Notes under the pieces: generated by a model | What the model was told of the DNA's origin: nothing | What the model saw: only the letters and a program-made list of their open reading frames with translations | The model's database searches: none | Program-made: the position numbers and the translations under genes | Shown: piece after piece, positions 61,170-64,000 of the stretch | Layout of the letters: the number at the start of each line of letters is the position of its first letter | How positions within the stretch are numbered: the first letter of the stretch is position 1 | Source: Adenanthera pavonina | Taxonomy: Eukaryota > Streptophyta > Magnoliopsida > Fabales > Fabaceae | NCBI GenBank assembly: GCA_026686845.1 | Contig: JAIVEN010000014.1 | Coordinates: 15,610,001-15,674,000 of the forward strand | Direction of reading: 5' to 3' | DNA: 64,000 nucleotides

Positions 61170-61324
61170 TTTATGTATACAAGGGGGGCGATGTACTCTT
61201 TTTCCTAACTCGGTCTTTTGTCCCAAATAATATGCAAAATAGGGTTTTGGCCGAGAAGGTTTTAACGAGGCACGCCTACCTACTTCAATAGAAGAAGTTC
61301 TTTGTTATGATTACGTCCATTAAA

Positions 61325-61802
61325 CTTGGTCAAGTGTGAACCGAGAGAAACAGAATTAAATCTCGGTCAAGTATGAACCGGGGAAGCGGATAAAATTCGG
61401 TCAAGTATGAACCGAGGTGTCAAGTTAAAATTCGGTCAAGTGTGAACCGAGAGAAACAGAGTTAAAATTTGATCAAGTATGAACCGGGGAAGCGGATAAA
61501 ATTTGGTCAAGTATGAACCGAGGTGTCAAGTTAAAATTCGGTCAAGTGTGAACCGAGAGAAACAGAGTTAAAATTCGGTCAAGTATGAACCGGGGAAGCG
61601 GATAAAATTCTGTCAAGTATGAACTGAGGTGTTAAGTTAAAATTCCGTCAAGTATGAACTGAGCACTCGAATTAAACTTGATCAAGTTTGAACCAAAAAT
61701 TTGTTAAAAACTCGGTCAAGTATGAACCGAGGTCCCCAATTAAAACTCGGTCAAGTATGAACCGAAAGGCTGAATTAAATCTTAGTCGAGATCAAACTGA
61801 GA
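61325..61802 (+). repeat. Tandem array of ~14 hairpin-forming repeats in the Tat 3' untranslated region
   Basis: The phrase CTCGGTCAAGTATGAACCGAG and close variants recurs about 14 times at a spacing of roughly 33-38 bp. Most copies keep CGGT...ACCG arms around a 9 nt loop (CAAGTATGA), so each can fold into a small stem-loop. A higher-order unit of three (~110 bp, marked by 'GAGAAACAGA', 'GGAAGCGGATAAAAT' and 'GTGTCAAGTTAAAAT' linkers) repeats in the first half. Later copies are more diverged. Confidence 0.85.
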
Positions 61803-61967
61803 GATTATGTTAAACTTAGTCCAAAAGATTAAACGCAGTCAGGTCGTTAGGAATCGAGAAGAAAATAAGACTGTTATCATTGATTAACAATAAGTCTGAG
61901 CAAGACGTCAAAGTAAAAGACAATCAAGGAGGTGAACAGTCCACAGTAGTAGGAACTTTTTAATGTC

Positions 61968-63922
61968 CTACAATTCCTCCTCATCTACAAGCGCACCATC
62001 TTTGATATCTTTATTTACATCAAATGCCGAGAGCTTAATTTTCGACAGGAAGAGATGCACCTGACGAAGTGCTTTATGGAAGCCCTCTATGTGATCTTTC
62101 ATTATCTGTTGCACGGCTTCCTGAACGTCAGCCTCAAGCTCGGCCTGTTTCTTCCTCGCATGTTCCAAATCCTTTTGCAAGTTAGCAGCAAGGGCCGAGG
62201 ATTCGGCTTCAATGTTCCTTGCCCAAGCAATGTCAGTCGTCAGGGTATGCCGCTCCTTTTCGACTGCTTGCAGCTTCATCTTGGCATCAGCAAGGGATCC
62301 TTTCTGCTCCTCCACTTGCAGAAGGAGAGCTGCTTGAGACTTTGAAGCCTCGGCGAGCTCCGAGGAAGCCTTGTCCTTCGCATTGGTTGCTTCCAGAAGC
62401 TCAGCCTTAACAGCTTTGAGGCTACGATCGCTCTCCTCAAATTCCTCCCCACAGAGCAAGGCCATGTTTGCAGCGCGCTGGCACATAGCTGACATGGATT
62501 CTAAAACAGCCTTGGGACCAAATTGCTGCAAAATTTCCTTGTCCCCGACTTCTTGAATGCCACTCCCGAAAAACTTGGCAATGTTTGGATCAACGCCCGA
62601 AGGCAAGCATCTAACGGGAGACGGTAGTGGAGATCGGAAAACCGAAGATACAAGCTCCACGTCGGCGGTTGGAAGTCGAGCACGTTTGCTCGGGGGGCTA
62701 CGTGAAGGAGAGTGAATCTCAACAACCTCAGCTGTCGTCATCACCTCGGCATGCCCTCTCTCCTCTTTATCAGGGCGAGCCCGTAGATTCTCGGCAATAG
62801 GTCCTGATGATGGAGCAATGTTCTTTATTGAACGCCAGTTGAACTTCTCCATCACCACTGTAAAATGGAAAATGGATATTAAAAGCTGAAACAAGTATGG
62901 CAGCAGAAGATAAAAGAAAATCGGCACTCACGTTTAAAATCTTTATTGGGAGTTGAAGAGTAAGGGAGCCTAAGTAAGATTTTGCAGTTCAGGAGGCGAG
63001 GTAATTTATTCAACTTGTCGACATCCGCCTTTTCGGATGCTGACATAGCCTCATAACACCAAGACTGGAACTTGATGGGAGTCCGAGTCCAGTATAGAGG
63101 AAACCTGGGTCGCCCCCCCTCATCGAAGAACATTTCCGAGTAACCCTCGGCTGGGCGCACCTTGAAGAAACTTCCTTTGAAGTCTTTGTATGACGAGGTA
63201 TAAGGACCGATTATCCCCCTCCTATTCATACCACTAAGGGAGATCCAGCCGATCTTATCTCCAAATCGGATCTGGTAGTAGTAGAGGAATTTCGGAGCGG
63301 TCGGCGTCATGTTTAATTTTTTACATAAGACCTTGAAAGCCTTTAGAAACGCCCAGCTATTGGGATGAAGCTGAGTGGGAGTGATGTTCAGTGCCTTTAA
63401 AACAGCGCACTCGAAGTCTGAGAAAGGAAGGCCAACTCCCAGTGACTCGAATAATGTCTTATACATATATGTAAAATGAGCTTGCATTGGCAACGCTGAC
63501 AAGAAAACATGCTCATCTTCAGCACACGGCTCGGCAATCACGGCCTCTTCTGTTCGTGTGCTGGTCAGAGAGATCGACTTCCTCAGCTCCACAATTGATT
63601 CGGCAGTCCGAAATCTAGAGTGGTAAGATCCAACTTCTCCTTTCATCCAATAATAGCCCGGAAGTCGAATGTCAGGGACTGGGTCTCTCTGAACTCTTGA
63701 GGTAACTTTTCGTGGCTTTTGTACGGCCACCTGCACGGCAGTAGCCGAAGATGAAATCTCCCTTTCAGCCGGAAGGTCGGCCAGACGTAAATTCAACTCC
63801 ATGCTAGGAAAGGAAGGGTTTGACGGCGAAGGTTCTTCCCCGATACCCATAACCTCCCTCTCAACCAGGATTCGATGAGAGGACGACCCAGCCGATGCCT
63901 CAGATCCTTGGTTTGAACTCAT
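61968..63922 (-). CDS. Antisense ORF of the Tat element (putative gypsy-type transposon / Transposase_28 domain), spliced
   Basis: Two exons on the complement, 63922-62932 and 62857-61968, joined by a 74 nt GT-AG intron (AAAC|GTGAGT ... TTTTACAG|TGG) that preserves the frame exactly: ~626 aa. The N-terminal half is Ser-rich, then a domain with TYMYKTLFESLGVGLPFSDF, TPTQLHPNSWAFLKAFKVLC and KIGWISLSGM. This order resembles the plant 'putative gypsy type transposon' family (PF04195). The second exon is a long coiled coil (AELLEATNAKDKASSELAEA; VQEAVQQIMKDHIEGFHKAL). Antisense ORFs of this kind at this place are known in Tat elements; their role is unknown. Unlike the sense genes, this frame has no stop or shift. 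Its promoter would lie at or beyond the right edge. Confidence 0.8.
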
Positions 63923-64000
63923 GATGGTTGGGAGAAATGTAGAATAGCGCGTAATAATTGAGAAAAGGGGGAAAAACAGAAGAGGGAGTACCTGAGAAAA

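Larger units (their letters stand above)
49706..64000 (+). mobile_element. Tat-lineage Ty3/Gypsy LTR retrotransposon, decayed, right end beyond window
   Basis: The order, left to right, is: a probable LTR, TGGCGCC primer-site region, gag-protease, RT, RNase H, a second plant-type RNase H, integrase, a spacer with tandem repeats, and an antisense gene on the other strand. Dual RNase H domains and an antisense ORF next to the 3' LTR are described for the Tat/Ogre group. The reading frames carry at least two frameshifts and five in-frame stops, so the copy is dead. The right LTR was not reached. A second element occupies 55149-60775. Confidence 0.88.

Overview
This is a 64 kb piece of a eudicot nuclear genome. 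The genes have plant-type GT-AG introns, the intergenic DNA is very AT-rich, there is one plant tRNA gene, and LTR retrotransposons and MITEs are common. The species cannot be named from sequence alone. All intron/exon models below were read by eye from splice sites and codon phase; every multi-exon model except the CNGC start closes in phase from ATG to stop.

Layout. 1-2900: AT-rich repetitive DNA with a ~115 bp tandem array and a MULE-like ORF. 3180-6217 (+): a group III cyclic nucleotide-gated channel. 7415-8862 (-): nucleoredoxin 2. 11227-11830 (-): a dead pollen-receptor-kinase-like LRR kinase. 12.4-15.1 kb: a MITE cluster around tRNA-Arg(ACG). 16378-17972 (+): a ChaC-type gamma-glutamyl cyclotransferase with a 5' UTR intron and a G-box/TATA promoter. 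18.9-26 kb: a gene-poor stretch with a duplicated ~0.8-0.9 kb block and a dead GH17 beta-1,3-glucanase. 26288-37951 (-): L-arabinokinase in 29 exons. 40.9-42.3 kb: an RNase H relic and a promoter-like cluster. 42902-45114 (-): a three-exon plant-specific acidic protein. 48069-49100 (-): an intron-less GT64 glycosyltransferase.

From about 49.7 kb to the right edge the window is a decayed Tat-lineage Ty3/Gypsy element running left to right. It has gag-protease, RT, two RNase H domains and integrase. Its 3' untranslated region carries ~14 hairpin-forming tandem repeats and a spliced antisense gene. A younger, complete 5.63 kb chromovirus (55149-60775, opposite strand) is inserted in its integrase, with two 477 bp LTRs, a 4 bp target duplication, an initiator-Met primer site and heat-shock-element-like motifs beside the LTR TATA box.

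The genes are unrelated housekeeping and signalling functions: ion channel, protein redox repair, glutathione turnover, arabinose salvage and glycosylation. They do not form a cluster. From memory, NRX2, the LRR kinase, GGCT2 and the GH17 gene all have counterparts at Arabidopsis At4g31xxx. This looks like a conserved ancestral block in which two members have died here. The most unusual material is in the retrotransposon nest: the heat-shock-like LTR promoter, the hairpin array and the intron-bearing antisense gene.
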